A DNA stretch of 64,000 nt from assembly GCA_934728355.1 (NCBI GenBank), contig CAKVEA010000001.1, positions 124,001-188,000 of the forward strand, read 5' to 3'. Both the position numbers and the translations under genes were made by a program. This document shows, piece after piece, positions 44,350 to 52,325 of the stretch (position 1 is its first letter; the number at the start of each line of letters is the position of its first letter). The notes under the pieces were generated by a model, which saw only the letters and a program-made list of their open reading frames with translations, did no database searches and was not told the DNA's origin. The DNA comes from an uncultured Eubacteriales bacterium. GTDB taxonomy: Bacteria > Bacillota > Clostridia > Oscillospirales > Acutalibacteraceae.

Positions 44350-45054
44350 TTGGAACTTTTAAAGGAAGAAGCTAAAAAAATAGGAATAAACCTTAATGAT
44401 GATCAAATTAATAAGTTTAATATTTATATGGATTATCTTTTTGAATACAATTCTCATACAAATCTTACTTCTATAAAAGATCCGGAAGATGTGGTTATAA
44501 AGCATTTTCTTGACAGTATATTTATAGAAAAATTTTTGAACATAAAAGAAAATTCGAAAGTTGCGGATATAGGAACAGGTGCAGGATTTCCTGGGGTTCC
44601 TCTTAAGATTTGCAGTCCCGGGATAAATATTACATTAATTGACAGCCTTAATAAAAGAATAACATTTTTAAAAAATTTAGTTTTAAAACTTAATTTAGAA
44701 GCAGATATTTTTCATGCAAGAGCCGAAGAATTCGGAAATAATCCTAAATTTCGGGAAAAATTTGATTTAGTAGTTTCAAGAGCAGTAGCTCCGCTTAACA
44801 TACTTTGTGAGTATTGTCTTCCTTATGTTAAAGTCGGCGGATGTTTTGCAGCTATGAAAGGTCCTGTTATTTTGGAAGAACTTAAAAACTCAGAAAATGC
44901 TATTTCTTCTTTGGGTGGTAATTTGGAGTCCGAGTTTTCTTTTGAATTACCTTTTGAAAAAGGAAGAAGAACTATTTTAATTGTAAGAAAAAGTAAAAAT
45001 ACTCCTAAAGAATATCCGAGAAAAAATTCTAAAATATCTTCAAATCCTTTATAG
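44350..45054 (+). CDS. rsmG: 16S rRNA (guanine-527-N7)-methyltransferase
   Basis: 234 residues. SAM-dependent methylation of G527 in 16S rRNA. SAM site VADIGTGAGFPGVPLKICSP, then RITFLKNLVLKLNLE and VSRAVAPLNILCEYCLPYVK. TTG start at 44350, AAGAGGT upstream, 4 nt after the mnmG stop, so the two are coupled. The C-terminus carries a basic tail (RKSKNTPKEYPRKN). Confidence 0.97.
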   Translation: MELLKEEAKKIGINLNDDQINKFNIYMDYLFEYNSHTNLTSIKDPEDVVIKHFLDSIFIEKFLNIKENSKVADIGTGAGFPGVPLKICSPGINITLIDSLNKRITFLKNLVLKLNLEADIFHARAEEFGNNPKFREKFDLVVSRAVAPLNILCEYCLPYVKVGGCFAAMKGPVILEELKNSENAISSLGGNLESEFSFELPFEKGRRTILIVRKSKNTPKEYPRKNSKISSNPL

Positions 45055-45127
45055 TAAATGTTTTTTATTTATGATATATTAATTAAGTGCTGTTACTTAA
45101 AAAATTTTTTGATAGGAGTTGTTTTAA

Positions 45128-46396
45128 GTGTTAGACATTAAAATTATTAGAAATAATCCTGATTTGGTTAAAAATGCTATGAAAAAAAGAAATTTAAATT
45201 TTGATGAAGTTATCGACAGAATTCTTGAAATAGATAGTAACAGAAGAAATCTTATGACTGAAATGGAAAAAAACAAGTCTGTTCAAAATTCTATGAATAA
45301 AAAAATACCTGAAATGAAAAAATCAGGTGAAGATATTTCTGAAGTTATGAACGATATGAAAGAATTGTCACTTAAAATTTCCGAAATGAAGAATAAAATT
45401 TCTTCTCTTGAAACAGAACAAAAAAATAAGATTCTTTCTATACCCAATATGCTTAATGAAGAAGTTCCCGAAGGTAAAGACGATTCTCAAAATTTAGAAA
45501 TAAGAAAATGGGGCGAGCCACGAAAAGATGATGTTTTACCTCATTGGGAGATAGGAAAAAATTTAGATATTTTAGATCCCGAAAGAGCAGCGAAAGTTAC
45601 AGGCACAAGATTCCATTTTTATAAAGATTTAGGAGCACGTCTTGAAAGATCTGTTATTAATTTTTTTCTTGACACACATACTTCGATGGGATATAAGGAA
45701 ATTTTGCCTCCTTTTATAGTAAACACCGCTTCTCTTTACGGTACCGGTCAGCTTCCTAAGTTTGATAACGGATTCAAACTTGAAGATACTGATTATTATT
45801 TGATTCCTACAGCTGAAGTACCTGTTACAAATATGCACAGAGACGAAATTTTGGATGGAAAAACTTTACCTATAAGATATTGTGCATATTCCGCATGTTT
45901 TCGCTCAGAGGCAGGAGCAGCAGGGCGTGATACTCGTGGTCTTGTAAGACAACACCAATTTAATAAAGTTGAACTTGTTAAATTTTGTAAACCTGAAAAT
46001 TCATATAAAGAACTTGAAGATTTAACTTTACATGTTGAAAAATTATTACAGCTTCTTAATTTGCCATACAGAGTAGTATGTTTATGTTCTGGAGATACCG
46101 GTTTTTGTTCTGCAAAAACTTATGATATTGAAGTTTGGATGCCTTCATATAAACGTTATGTTGAAATTTCTTCTTGTTCGAATTTCGAAGATTATCAAGC
46201 TAGAAGGTTACAAGCTCGATATAAAGATAATCCTCAAGACAAAGCTCAGCTTGTCCATACACTTAATGGATCCGGTCTTGCAGTAGGAAGAACAGTTGCA
46301 GCAATACTTGAAAATTATCAAAACGATGATGGAAGTGTTACTGTTCCTGAAGTTTTGAAAAAGTACATGGGAACTGATGTGATATGTAAAAAGTAA
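45128..46396 (+). CDS. serS: Seryl-tRNA synthetase
   Basis: 422 residues, full length. Charges tRNA-Ser. N-terminal coiled-coil arm (KNAMKKRNLNFDEVIDRILE through about 105) that holds the long variable arm; class II core with motif 2 ACFRSEAGAAGRDTRGLVRQ and motif 3 NGSGLAVGRTVAAILENYQN. GTG start at 45128 after AGGAGTTG. No T-box leader is visible in the 73-nt upstream gap. No terminator follows before the exported-protein genes. Confidence 0.98.
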   Translation: MLDIKIIRNNPDLVKNAMKKRNLNFDEVIDRILEIDSNRRNLMTEMEKNKSVQNSMNKKIPEMKKSGEDISEVMNDMKELSLKISEMKNKISSLETEQKNKILSIPNMLNEEVPEGKDDSQNLEIRKWGEPRKDDVLPHWEIGKNLDILDPERAAKVTGTRFHFYKDLGARLERSVINFFLDTHTSMGYKEILPPFIVNTASLYGTGQLPKFDNGFKLEDTDYYLIPTAEVPVTNMHRDEILDGKTLPIRYCAYSACFRSEAGAAGRDTRGLVRQHQFNKVELVKFCKPENSYKELEDLTLHVEKLLQLLNLPYRVVCLCSGDTGFCSAKTYDIEVWMPSYKRYVEISSCSNFEDYQARRLQARYKDNPQDKAQLVHTLNGSGLAVGRTVAAILENYQNDDGSVTVPEVLKKYMGTDVICKK

Positions 46397-46418
46397 AATA
46401 TAAATAGGAGTGATTATT

Positions 46419-47174
46419 GTGAACCTAAGATTTTTATCCGTAATTTTGTCAATGAGTTTTATTTTTACTCCTGTAATGGCAAGGGGCAGGAGTTTTTCTG
46501 CCCCGCCTAGAGTTGAAACATTGTCTCATTATTATTATGAATCTAAGACCTTCTATAAAGCTATGTTAGATGTGTACAGTTCCAATAATGAGTCTCCAAA
46601 GGATTTTATAGCTGGTTACTATAAACATATTTCTGATTGTTGCGAAGTTAAATTTTCTCCGGAAATAGAGGGAAGTTTAGTAGGATCTTTAAATGAAAAA
46701 ATATATAAAATTCTTCATGTTGAATACGGAGAGTTTACTAAATACGCAGACATTATTATAGATGATTTTTATGGTACCTATAGAACATATCTTTATTCTG
46801 ATTATTTGAAAGATTTGTGGTCGGAAAAATTAGATTGTTTTAGGGGAAATAAAAATAATCAAAAGGCGATGGCACTTCTTTTAAACATTTTAATTTTAAT
46901 GCAGTATGGTATTGATAATCTGAAGACATCCGACTATACTTGGCTCGGAGAATCATATAATTACTCAGTTGAAGAAAAATTTGTAGAGTGCAGTAATAAT
47001 TTTATGAAATCTCTTGAATATGAAAGTTATGATTATGTAAGAAATTATAAAGTGTTATTTCATGAGATGGCTGAAAGTATTATTGATGACTTCTTGGAAG
47101 AAGGATGTGACATAATTAACATAGGTAGTTATGTATTAGATTTGGCATTTGAAATGGAAAAAATTACAAAATAA
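46419..47174 (+). CDS. Exported protein of unknown function (serS-linked, 1 of 5)
   Basis: 251 residues from GTG 46419; AGGAG at 46406-46410 excludes the earlier GTG. A signal peptide (MNLRFLSVILSMSFIFTPVMA) ends near residue 20-22. The mature part is predicted helical by eye with acidic and aromatic residues and a few cysteines (DCCEV, LDCFRG, VECSNN, EEGCD). It carries YLKDLWSEKLDCFRG and a hydrophobic LLLNILILMQYGIDN segment; a similar arrangement (FSEKLTGF ... LEIMIIINCALD) is in the next gene, so the two may be diverged duplicates. No known domain recognised. 22 nt downstream of serS without a terminator. Confidence 0.75.
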   Translation: MNLRFLSVILSMSFIFTPVMARGRSFSAPPRVETLSHYYYESKTFYKAMLDVYSSNNESPKDFIAGYYKHISDCCEVKFSPEIEGSLVGSLNEKIYKILHVEYGEFTKYADIIIDDFYGTYRTYLYSDYLKDLWSEKLDCFRGNKNNQKAMALLLNILILMQYGIDNLKTSDYTWLGESYNYSVEEKFVECSNNFMKSLEYESYDYVRNYKVLFHEMAESIIDDFLEEGCDIINIGSYVLDLAFEMEKITK

Positions 47175-47217
47175 TTAAATTCATAAAAAATTATTATGCT
47201 TATATATGGAGGTTTAT

Positions 47218-48048
47218 GTGAATAAGCTTTTTAATAAATTTTTAGCATATATAGCAACATCTATTATTTTCAATGTTTTTAGTAATTCTACATATGCGAG
47301 TTATAAAAGTAAACCATTAAAAATTAAAAGTTCATCAGAAAACTCTATTTTAAGACAGAATTTTAAAGTTAATAGTGATGCTGGTTTGTCTTTTACTGAT
47401 AGGTGTGAAAAAAGAATAATATTGCCTAATAATGAAATTTTAAGTCATGTTTTTTCAACTGAAATTGTAGAGGATAATATACATATTATTGAAACTATAA
47501 AAAGTATATCGTCGTTATATGATGTTGTTGAAGAAAATATGTATAATTCATTTAATTTTAAGGAATTCAGATATTTCTTTGATAAAGATAAACCGGATGT
47601 AGATGATTTAATAAAACTTTCAGAGCTGGCATACAGTACATTCAAACTTCAATACATAGAAAGACAACCATTTAGATTTTTTGCAAGTAATTTTTCAGAA
47701 TATAGAGATATGGAATATTTAGAAATATTTAGTGAAAAGCTGACCGGTTTTTTAAATGACGGAATTTTTTGTGATGAAGTAACAGAGAATATAAATATGA
47801 AATTGTTTTTAGAAATTATGATTATTATTAATTGTGCTTTAGACACTGATTTTAATCCTAGTATTTTGAATTTTAACCATTATAATAATTTAAAAAACTT
47901 ATTACTTTCAGGAAATTTATCAGGAGGAAATATTTTTGAAAAAATCTCTGTATCTTTAAAATGTATTAAAGAATATATGGAAGTTTCATATGGATTAAGT
48001 GTATGTTCTGTAGATACTTTAATAAGGAATTTGTTGAGGTGTGTATGA
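47218..48048 (+). CDS. Exported protein of unknown function (serS-linked, 2 of 5)
   Basis: 276 residues from GTG 47218, GGAGG five nt upstream (an ATG at 47206 precedes the site). A signal peptide (NKLFNKFLAYIATSIIFNVF) is followed by a cleavage-like region near STYAS. The mature protein is helical-looking with a basic N-terminal part and ends in cysteine-containing SVCSVDTLIRNLLRCV. It shares the YLEIFSEKLTGF and LEIMIIINCALD pattern with the preceding gene. Unknown function; 43 nt after gene 1 and 22 nt before gene 3. Confidence 0.72.
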   Translation: MNKLFNKFLAYIATSIIFNVFSNSTYASYKSKPLKIKSSSENSILRQNFKVNSDAGLSFTDRCEKRIILPNNEILSHVFSTEIVEDNIHIIETIKSISSLYDVVEENMYNSFNFKEFRYFFDKDKPDVDDLIKLSELAYSTFKLQYIERQPFRFFASNFSEYRDMEYLEIFSEKLTGFLNDGIFCDEVTENINMKLFLEIMIIINCALDTDFNPSILNFNHYNNLKNLLLSGNLSGGNIFEKISVSLKCIKEYMEVSYGLSVCSVDTLIRNLLRCV

Positions 48049-48070
48049 AAATATAGGAGAATATCATTAT

Positions 48071-49120
48071 ATGAATAGAAAAAAAGTATTAAATAAAGTA
48101 CTATCATTGTTTCTTGCAGGTGTGGTTATAGGATTAAATTCTGTAATTTGTTTTGTTTATTCTGCAGGACCGAAAAATGAAAATAACAAAAAAAATCCTG
48201 CTACTGCTGAAGCCAAAATAGGATTTACAGAGTTTAATTTTCAAGATGATACATCTCAAAGTGAAGTACAGCAGGAATTTTTGGATTGTTTGGAAGCAAA
48301 AGAAAATAAATTTCCTAAATTACCAAGAGAAACAAAAAAAACTGTTACTAAAAAATCAAAGCTTACAAAAGCTGCGGAGGAACCTGAAAATATAAATAAA
48401 ATTAGTGTAGAAAAGCCTATTTCGGTGTATGGACATTTTATAGATTCTGAAGTCAATTTGTATGGTGTGTTGTCAGACTTTAAATTTGATTTTAGATTTA
48501 TAAATAGTGAATTTATGCAGAAAATCGATTATGAAGGAGATATTTTAAAAAGTATTGATTTTATTGCTATTAATTTTTGTAATCTATTTTGTAAATTATA
48601 TTATCCTTTATATTGTCAATGTAAACCTACAGAACAATTTAATTTTTCTGTTAAAAATATAAAAGATATAATTTATTTCTGTGTGAAATCTGTAGATGCT
48701 TGCTTTGATTTTCAAGCTTGTCACAGTGAAGATAAAAAAATTTTTCAAGAAGATGTGAATAGTTATTCTCAAGAAATGAAACGTCTTATTTATCGTGCAG
48801 TTTCTGCTATGACGCTCATAAATATTTATGATTTATATTTTCCATCTCAAAATAAATATGGTTACAAAGATTTTATAGAACAATGTTTTTTAATGGAGCA
48901 CATGGTAAGAACTACTTACAACAATGTCGAAAAGGTAGCTCTTTTTCGAGGTCACTTCGATGAAAGAATGGGGGTGCTAAGTTTATCTTTGCAATTGTTT
49001 CGTGATATTTTAATTCAATTTTCAAATATTAATAATTCAGAAAATGATCAAAAATGCAATGTTCAAATTGGTTTTATTGATGATGTTTTAATAGACATTT
49101 TGGGGTCTGATATTAAATAA
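48071..49120 (+). CDS. Exported protein of unknown function (serS-linked, 3 of 5)
   Basis: 349 residues from ATG 48071, AGGAGA about 10 nt upstream. Signal peptide NRKKVLNKVLSLFLAGVVIG to about SAG (residue 30-33). A lysine/threonine-rich linker (KLPRETKKTVTKKSKLTKAA, about 85-105) separates a short N-terminal segment from a C-terminal helical domain with clustered cysteines (FCNLFCKLYYPLYCQCK). The position of a hydrophobic LIYRAVSAMTLINIYDLYF stretch resembles genes 1 and 2. No catalytic motif noticed. Confidence 0.72.
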   Translation: MNRKKVLNKVLSLFLAGVVIGLNSVICFVYSAGPKNENNKKNPATAEAKIGFTEFNFQDDTSQSEVQQEFLDCLEAKENKFPKLPRETKKTVTKKSKLTKAAEEPENINKISVEKPISVYGHFIDSEVNLYGVLSDFKFDFRFINSEFMQKIDYEGDILKSIDFIAINFCNLFCKLYYPLYCQCKPTEQFNFSVKNIKDIIYFCVKSVDACFDFQACHSEDKKIFQEDVNSYSQEMKRLIYRAVSAMTLINIYDLYFPSQNKYGYKDFIEQCFLMEHMVRTTYNNVEKVALFRGHFDERMGVLSLSLQLFRDILIQFSNINNSENDQKCNVQIGFIDDVLIDILGSDIK

Positions 49121-49153
49121 GTACTAAAAGTTTTAGAAAGTGACGGAAAATTT

Positions 49154-49750
49154 ATGAAAAAATTTATTTGCTTATTATTAATGTTTTTTTCTATAGTAAC
49201 AACTGGTATTGGAAAAGTTTCCGCAGTAGGAGACCAAGAATTTATTGAGATAATTAAAGAAAAATTCCAAGATCAAAATGCAAGCGATTATATAACTATT
49301 GATTTTGATTATAATTTTGATTCTAGAGAATATAGATACACAAATTTTGCTAATTGGATAAAACAAAACTTTAATAATATTGATGGATTCGAAAATAAAA
49401 TTTTGAGTCTAAGTAATAATGGACAAAATCAAATAGTTGTTAGTAAAAATCCTTTAGAAAGTTGGATACTTGCTTTATTTATAATGTGTTCAAATATAGA
49501 TTCAAGAATTAATAATAGTAGAATGCATGGAGGCGTACTTGAATATTATTTAAAAGAGGAATACATACGCTCTTTTTGTAAAGATGCTGGTGTGCCATTG
49601 AATGAAAGTGTATACAGAATTTGTAATGGGTTTTGGAGAGTTTGCAATGAAGTAAAACCTTTAATAGATAAACTTTATAATGATAAAAAAGAAGTATGTG
49701 AAGCTAATATGAAATCATTGGAAAGATTTTTTGAGAGGATTAATTCATAG
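49154..49750 (+). CDS. Exported protein of unknown function (serS-linked, 4 of 5)
   Basis: 198 residues. Clear signal peptide MKKFICLLLMFFSIVTTGIG ending near KVSA. The mature part includes FANWIKQNFNNIDGFENKI, then NPLESWILALFIMCSN, and a C-terminal helix with cysteines. Gene 5 has the corresponding order FFNWITRKF ... FNFEKI ... NPIETIAKATMVFI, so genes 4 and 5 are likely tandem duplicates that have drifted far apart. ATG at 49154 with only a weak GTGACGG upstream. Confidence 0.75.
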   Translation: MKKFICLLLMFFSIVTTGIGKVSAVGDQEFIEIIKEKFQDQNASDYITIDFDYNFDSREYRYTNFANWIKQNFNNIDGFENKILSLSNNGQNQIVVSKNPLESWILALFIMCSNIDSRINNSRMHGGVLEYYLKEEYIRSFCKDAGVPLNESVYRICNGFWRVCNEVKPLIDKLYNDKKEVCEANMKSLERFFERINS

Positions 49751-49753
49751 AAG

Positions 49754-50575
49754 TTGAAAAAAAATTTAAAGCTATTTTTATTAATGCTTTTGTGTTTTAC
49801 TTTAAATATTAGTATTTCTTTTGCTGGCACGGATAAAGTTTTTATAAAAAAATTAATAGATACTAAAATAGATAAAACTATTACTGATCCATATACGAAG
49901 TTGAAGTATACTTGCTTTTTTTGTAGTGCTGAAAATGATTTAGAATTGTATTTTCATGTTTATTCTGATATGAGTAAGTATAAAGACAAGAGTTTTTTTA
50001 ATTGGATAACTAGAAAATTTCCGGGTTTTTATCAAAAAGGCAGATTTAATTTTGAAAAAATTGATGCCAATAGAGGATTAAACTTTGCTGTTAAGGGTTT
50101 TATGTGCGAATATAGTAGTAAACAACAAAAAATTCTTCCAAAATGTTCGGCTATCAATCCTATAGAGACTATAGCTAAAGCAACGATGGTATTTATTAAA
50201 TATTTTAATGAAGAGTGCTATACTATTATTGAAAAGAAACTTTTAGATATTGAAAAAATTATAATTTCTGAGTGTAATAATTCTTTAAATAAGAAAATCA
50301 GTTTTATTGAAAGTTTATATAATTTACTAAAGAAAGCTTCGAATGGTGTTCATGATATTTTGAATAAATATAAGGATTTAGAAGTGTACGGAAATATTAT
50401 GAAGGCAGTTAATCATATAGATGAATTAGAAGCTTTTGTAAATAAAACTCTTTATTATAAAGATGAATATTATAGAAGTAAAACATTTGATAATGCAAAA
50501 AAAGTTAAAAATTCTGAATCGGAAGATAGTGTGAGTTTATCAGAAGACGAGAAGTATTATATAGAGGATAATTGA
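49754..50575 (+). CDS. Exported protein of unknown function (serS-linked, 5 of 5)
   Basis: 273 residues from TTG 49754, 3 nt after gene 4, suggesting coupled translation. Signal peptide KKNLKLFLLMLLCFTLNISI to about SFAG. The mature protein has a CFFC pair near residue 55-58, the FFNWITRKF segment shared with gene 4, and an acidic serine-rich tail (NSESEDSVSLSEDEKYYIED). Last gene before the hairpin at 50615. No known domain recognised. Confidence 0.72.
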   Translation: MKKNLKLFLLMLLCFTLNISISFAGTDKVFIKKLIDTKIDKTITDPYTKLKYTCFFCSAENDLELYFHVYSDMSKYKDKSFFNWITRKFPGFYQKGRFNFEKIDANRGLNFAVKGFMCEYSSKQQKILPKCSAINPIETIAKATMVFIKYFNEECYTIIEKKLLDIEKIIISECNNSLNKKISFIESLYNLLKKASNGVHDILNKYKDLEVYGNIMKAVNHIDELEAFVNKTLYYKDEYYRSKTFDNAKKVKNSESEDSVSLSEDEKYYIEDN

Positions 50576-50614
50576 AAAAATTTTCTTATAAATATTCACT
50601 CAGAAGTAAAAAGT

Positions 50615-50642
50615 AAGATTCGTAATCAAGATTACGAATCTT
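50615..50642 (+). terminator. Hairpin ending the exported-protein operon
   Basis: AAGATTCGTAATC / GATTACGAATCTT, a perfect 13-bp inverted repeat with a 2-nt centre (a 12-bp stem with a 4-nt loop when folded), then TTATTTAGTTGTTTAT. Strong stem, modest U-tract. Confidence 0.65.
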
Positions 50643-51016
50643 TATTTAGTTGTTTATATATTAAAAAAATTTCTTTAGTAAAAAGTTTAATTCAATCTGC
50701 TGAAATTTGAATTTTTATGTTTATAATGCTTTTTTATTATAGTAATATTTTGAATATGGTCAGAGATATAAACTAGAATTAAAGCAGTTTATTTGAGATG
50801 TTGCCAATTATTTATAATTTTTGTTTTTCAGTTTGTATATGATAATTTGAGAAAATTATTATATATGTGATGAATATAAAATGATAAGAGATTAATTATA
50901 TTAATGGCATTAAAGAAATTTATATTTCTTGGAAACAAGGAGATGAAAGTTTTTAAAACTACAGTACGACTTATTTTTAATCGCAATTTCTACTATATTT
51001 GGGAGGATTTATTTTA
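50643..51016 (+). other. 374-nt AT-rich leader with weak promoter candidates
   Basis: No protein gene is supported here. A candidate promoter is TTGAAT (50750-50755), 18 nt, TAGAAT (50774-50779), which would leave a leader of over 200 nt before the 51017 gene. A 24-codon open frame (50943-51017) ends in TAATG on that start, but its ATG abuts AAGGAG with no spacing. Confidence 0.35.
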
Positions 51017-51373
51017 ATGAAAATTTTTAAAAAGGTTTTTTCGGCAGGGTTAATCATGTCATTGATAGTTGGTTTTAATTTTTATGAAGTATCTGCCGGA
51101 AACGGAAACGTTAAGGAAATTGACTCTGAAACTAAAGTATCTTTAACTCAACAAGGTGATTCAAATGATTTTGGTATGAAACGAGTTAATAATGCTTATA
51201 GGCTTAGAAGAAGTAAACCATTTTATTTCGAAAAGTCTGACTTTAATGAAAATAATACTGGAAAGCTTATTTTTGATTATACTTTAGATGAGGATATTGT
51301 TTTTGTAAGAGTTGAACGTCCAATTCCTGTTCGTGTTGGTTGTATGGGTATGGATTATGAATTTTATAAATAG
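51017..51373 (+). CDS. Small exported protein of unknown function
   Basis: 118 residues from ATG 51017 after GGGAGGATTTATTTTA. Signal peptide KIFKKVFSAGLIMSLIVGFN to about VSAG. The mature part of about 90 residues is hydrophilic at first (NGNVKEIDSETKVSLTQQGD) and then likely beta-rich (LIFDYTLDEDIVFVRVERPI, PVRVGCMGMDYEFYK), with one cysteine. Unlike the preceding five it has its own leader and a good terminator. Function unknown; could be a secreted effector-like or adhesion protein. Confidence 0.72.
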   Translation: MKIFKKVFSAGLIMSLIVGFNFYEVSAGNGNVKEIDSETKVSLTQQGDSNDFGMKRVNNAYRLRRSKPFYFEKSDFNENNTGKLIFDYTLDEDIVFVRVERPIPVRVGCMGMDYEFYK

Positions 51374-51381
51374 TAAAAAAT

Positions 51382-51408
51382 ATCCACTTCTTTTTATTTG
51401 AAGTGGAT
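51382..51408 (+). terminator. Terminator of the small exported protein gene
   Basis: ATCCACTTC / GAAGTGGAT 9-bp stem, 9-nt loop, followed by TTTATATTTATTT. Confidence 0.82.
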
Positions 51409-51432
51409 TTTATATTTATTTGCATAAAAAAA

Positions 51433-51450
51433 TCACTGAATTAACAGTGA
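51433..51450 (-). terminator. Terminator of 5S rRNA copy A
   Basis: TCACTG / CAGTGA with a 6-nt loop, then seven T on the minus strand (51426-51432). Confidence 0.8.
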
Positions 51451-51474
51451 AGAAAAAATATATAAATAAAAAAA

Positions 51475-51590
51475 GTTGGCATCTTCCTATTTTCCCAGGT
51501 TGCTTCCAACCAAGTATCTTCGGCATCGTCTAGCTTAACTACCGTGTTCGATATGGGAACGGGTGTACCCTAGACATCATCAACACCAAC
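51475..51590 (-). rRNA. rrf: 5S ribosomal RNA, copy A
   Basis: About 116 nt. On the minus strand it contains the conserved CCCGTTCCCATATCGAACAC and GGTAGTTAAG region of bacterial 5S rRNA; the 5' GTTGGTG and 3' TGCCAAC ends pair to form helix I. No 16S or 23S gene is near. Ends estimated from the helix I pairing. Confidence 0.95.
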
Positions 51591-51596
51591 ATCTAA

Positions 51597-51625
51597 AGTA
51601 TATATCATACTACATTGGTTGTCAA
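51597..51625 (-). promoter_or_regulatory. Promoter of 5S rRNA copy A
   Basis: Minus strand TTGACA (51620-51625), 17 nt, TATACT (51597-51602), placing the start of transcription about at the 5S 5' end. Confidence 0.82.
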
Positions 51626-51713
51626 TAGATTTTTTTAGTTTCTATATAAATCACAATTTTTTTTAAAATAAATTACTTTTTTAAGCATATTAACTATACA
51701 AGATACAAAAAAA

Positions 51714-51731
51714 TCACTGAATTAACAGTGA
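51714..51731 (-). terminator. Terminator of 5S rRNA copy B
   Basis: Same TCACTG / CAGTGA hairpin and T7 run as copy A. Confidence 0.8.
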
Positions 51732-51755
51732 AGAAAAAATATATAAATAAAAAAA

Positions 51756-51871
51756 GTTGGCATCTTCCTATTTTCCCAGGCTGCTTCCAACCAAGTATCT
51801 TCGGCATCGTCTAGCTTAACTACCGTGTTCGATATGGGAACGGGTGTACCCTAGACATCATCAACACCAAC
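51756..51871 (-). rRNA. rrf: 5S ribosomal RNA, copy B
   Basis: Identical to copy A except for one base. Has its own promoter and terminator, so each copy is an independent unit. Transcribed toward the origin, i.e. head-on to the expected rightward fork. Confidence 0.95.
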
Positions 51872-51877
51872 ATCTAA

Positions 51878-51906
51878 AGTATATATCATACTACATTGGT
51901 TGTCAA
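51878..51906 (-). promoter_or_regulatory. Promoter of 5S rRNA copy B
   Basis: Minus strand TTGACA (51901-51906), 17 nt, TATACT (51878-51883), identical to copy A. Confidence 0.82.
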
Positions 51907-52325
51907 GAAAAAATTTCATTATCTACTTTTTGAATAAATATTTTTTATATTTTTTTACATTATAGTGAATTATATATAAGTAATAGCTTTTGAAAAATAA
52001 TTTTGAATATAATTATGAAATATTGTAATATAAGTACATATATGAAAAAATTAAAATTTATCCTTGAAATTTTGAAAGTGAAAGATATTTCCATTTTTAG
52101 ACTAAATAATACTTGTAATATCAAAAAATACAATAGTAGAACAGGAAATTTCATTTTTTTGTTTTAATTTTTGAGTAGAAAATTTCAAGTGACCTGAAAA
52201 ATGTTGAAATCTTTGTTGAAAGTGAGGAAAACTTTTCTGGACTTTCATTATTTAAACGGCTAAAATGCTTTTATTAGGGATAATTTTTAAATAAACATAT
52301 AAATGTTGAGAAAAAAGGTGATAAT
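51907..52325. other. 419-nt AT-rich gap before dut
   Basis: No gene supported. It contains three relaxed DnaA-box-like sites, TGTTGAAAT (52202-52210), TGTTGAAAG (52214-52222) and TGTTGAGAA (52304-52312). A 41-codon frame at about 52041 has no ribosome site. No clear promoter for dut was found. Confidence 0.4.

Larger units (their letters stand above)
51426..51625 (-). repeat. Tandem 5S cassette, copy A (200 bp)
   Basis: Matches 51707-51906 over 200 bp with a single difference (T51500 versus C51781). The repeat boundaries coincide with the transcription unit: it begins at the terminator T-tract and ends with the -35 hexamer. The copies are offset by 281 bp with an 81-bp unrelated spacer. Confidence 0.92.
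51707..51906 (-). repeat. Tandem 5S cassette, copy B (200 bp)
   Basis: Second copy of the promoter-5S-terminator unit; see copy A. Only position 51781 differs. Confidence 0.92.

Noticed and set aside
45055..45127. T-box leader before serS
   Set aside because: The gap is only 73 nt and lacks the T-box sequence and a terminator hairpin.
50943..51017. 24-codon open frame ending in TAATG on the start of the small exported protein gene
   Set aside because: AAGGAG abuts its ATG with no spacing, and the TAATG overlap alone is weak evidence for coupling.
52041..52166. 41-codon open frame in the gap before dut
   Set aside because: No ribosome-binding site and no recognisable sequence; AT-rich DNA yields such frames often.
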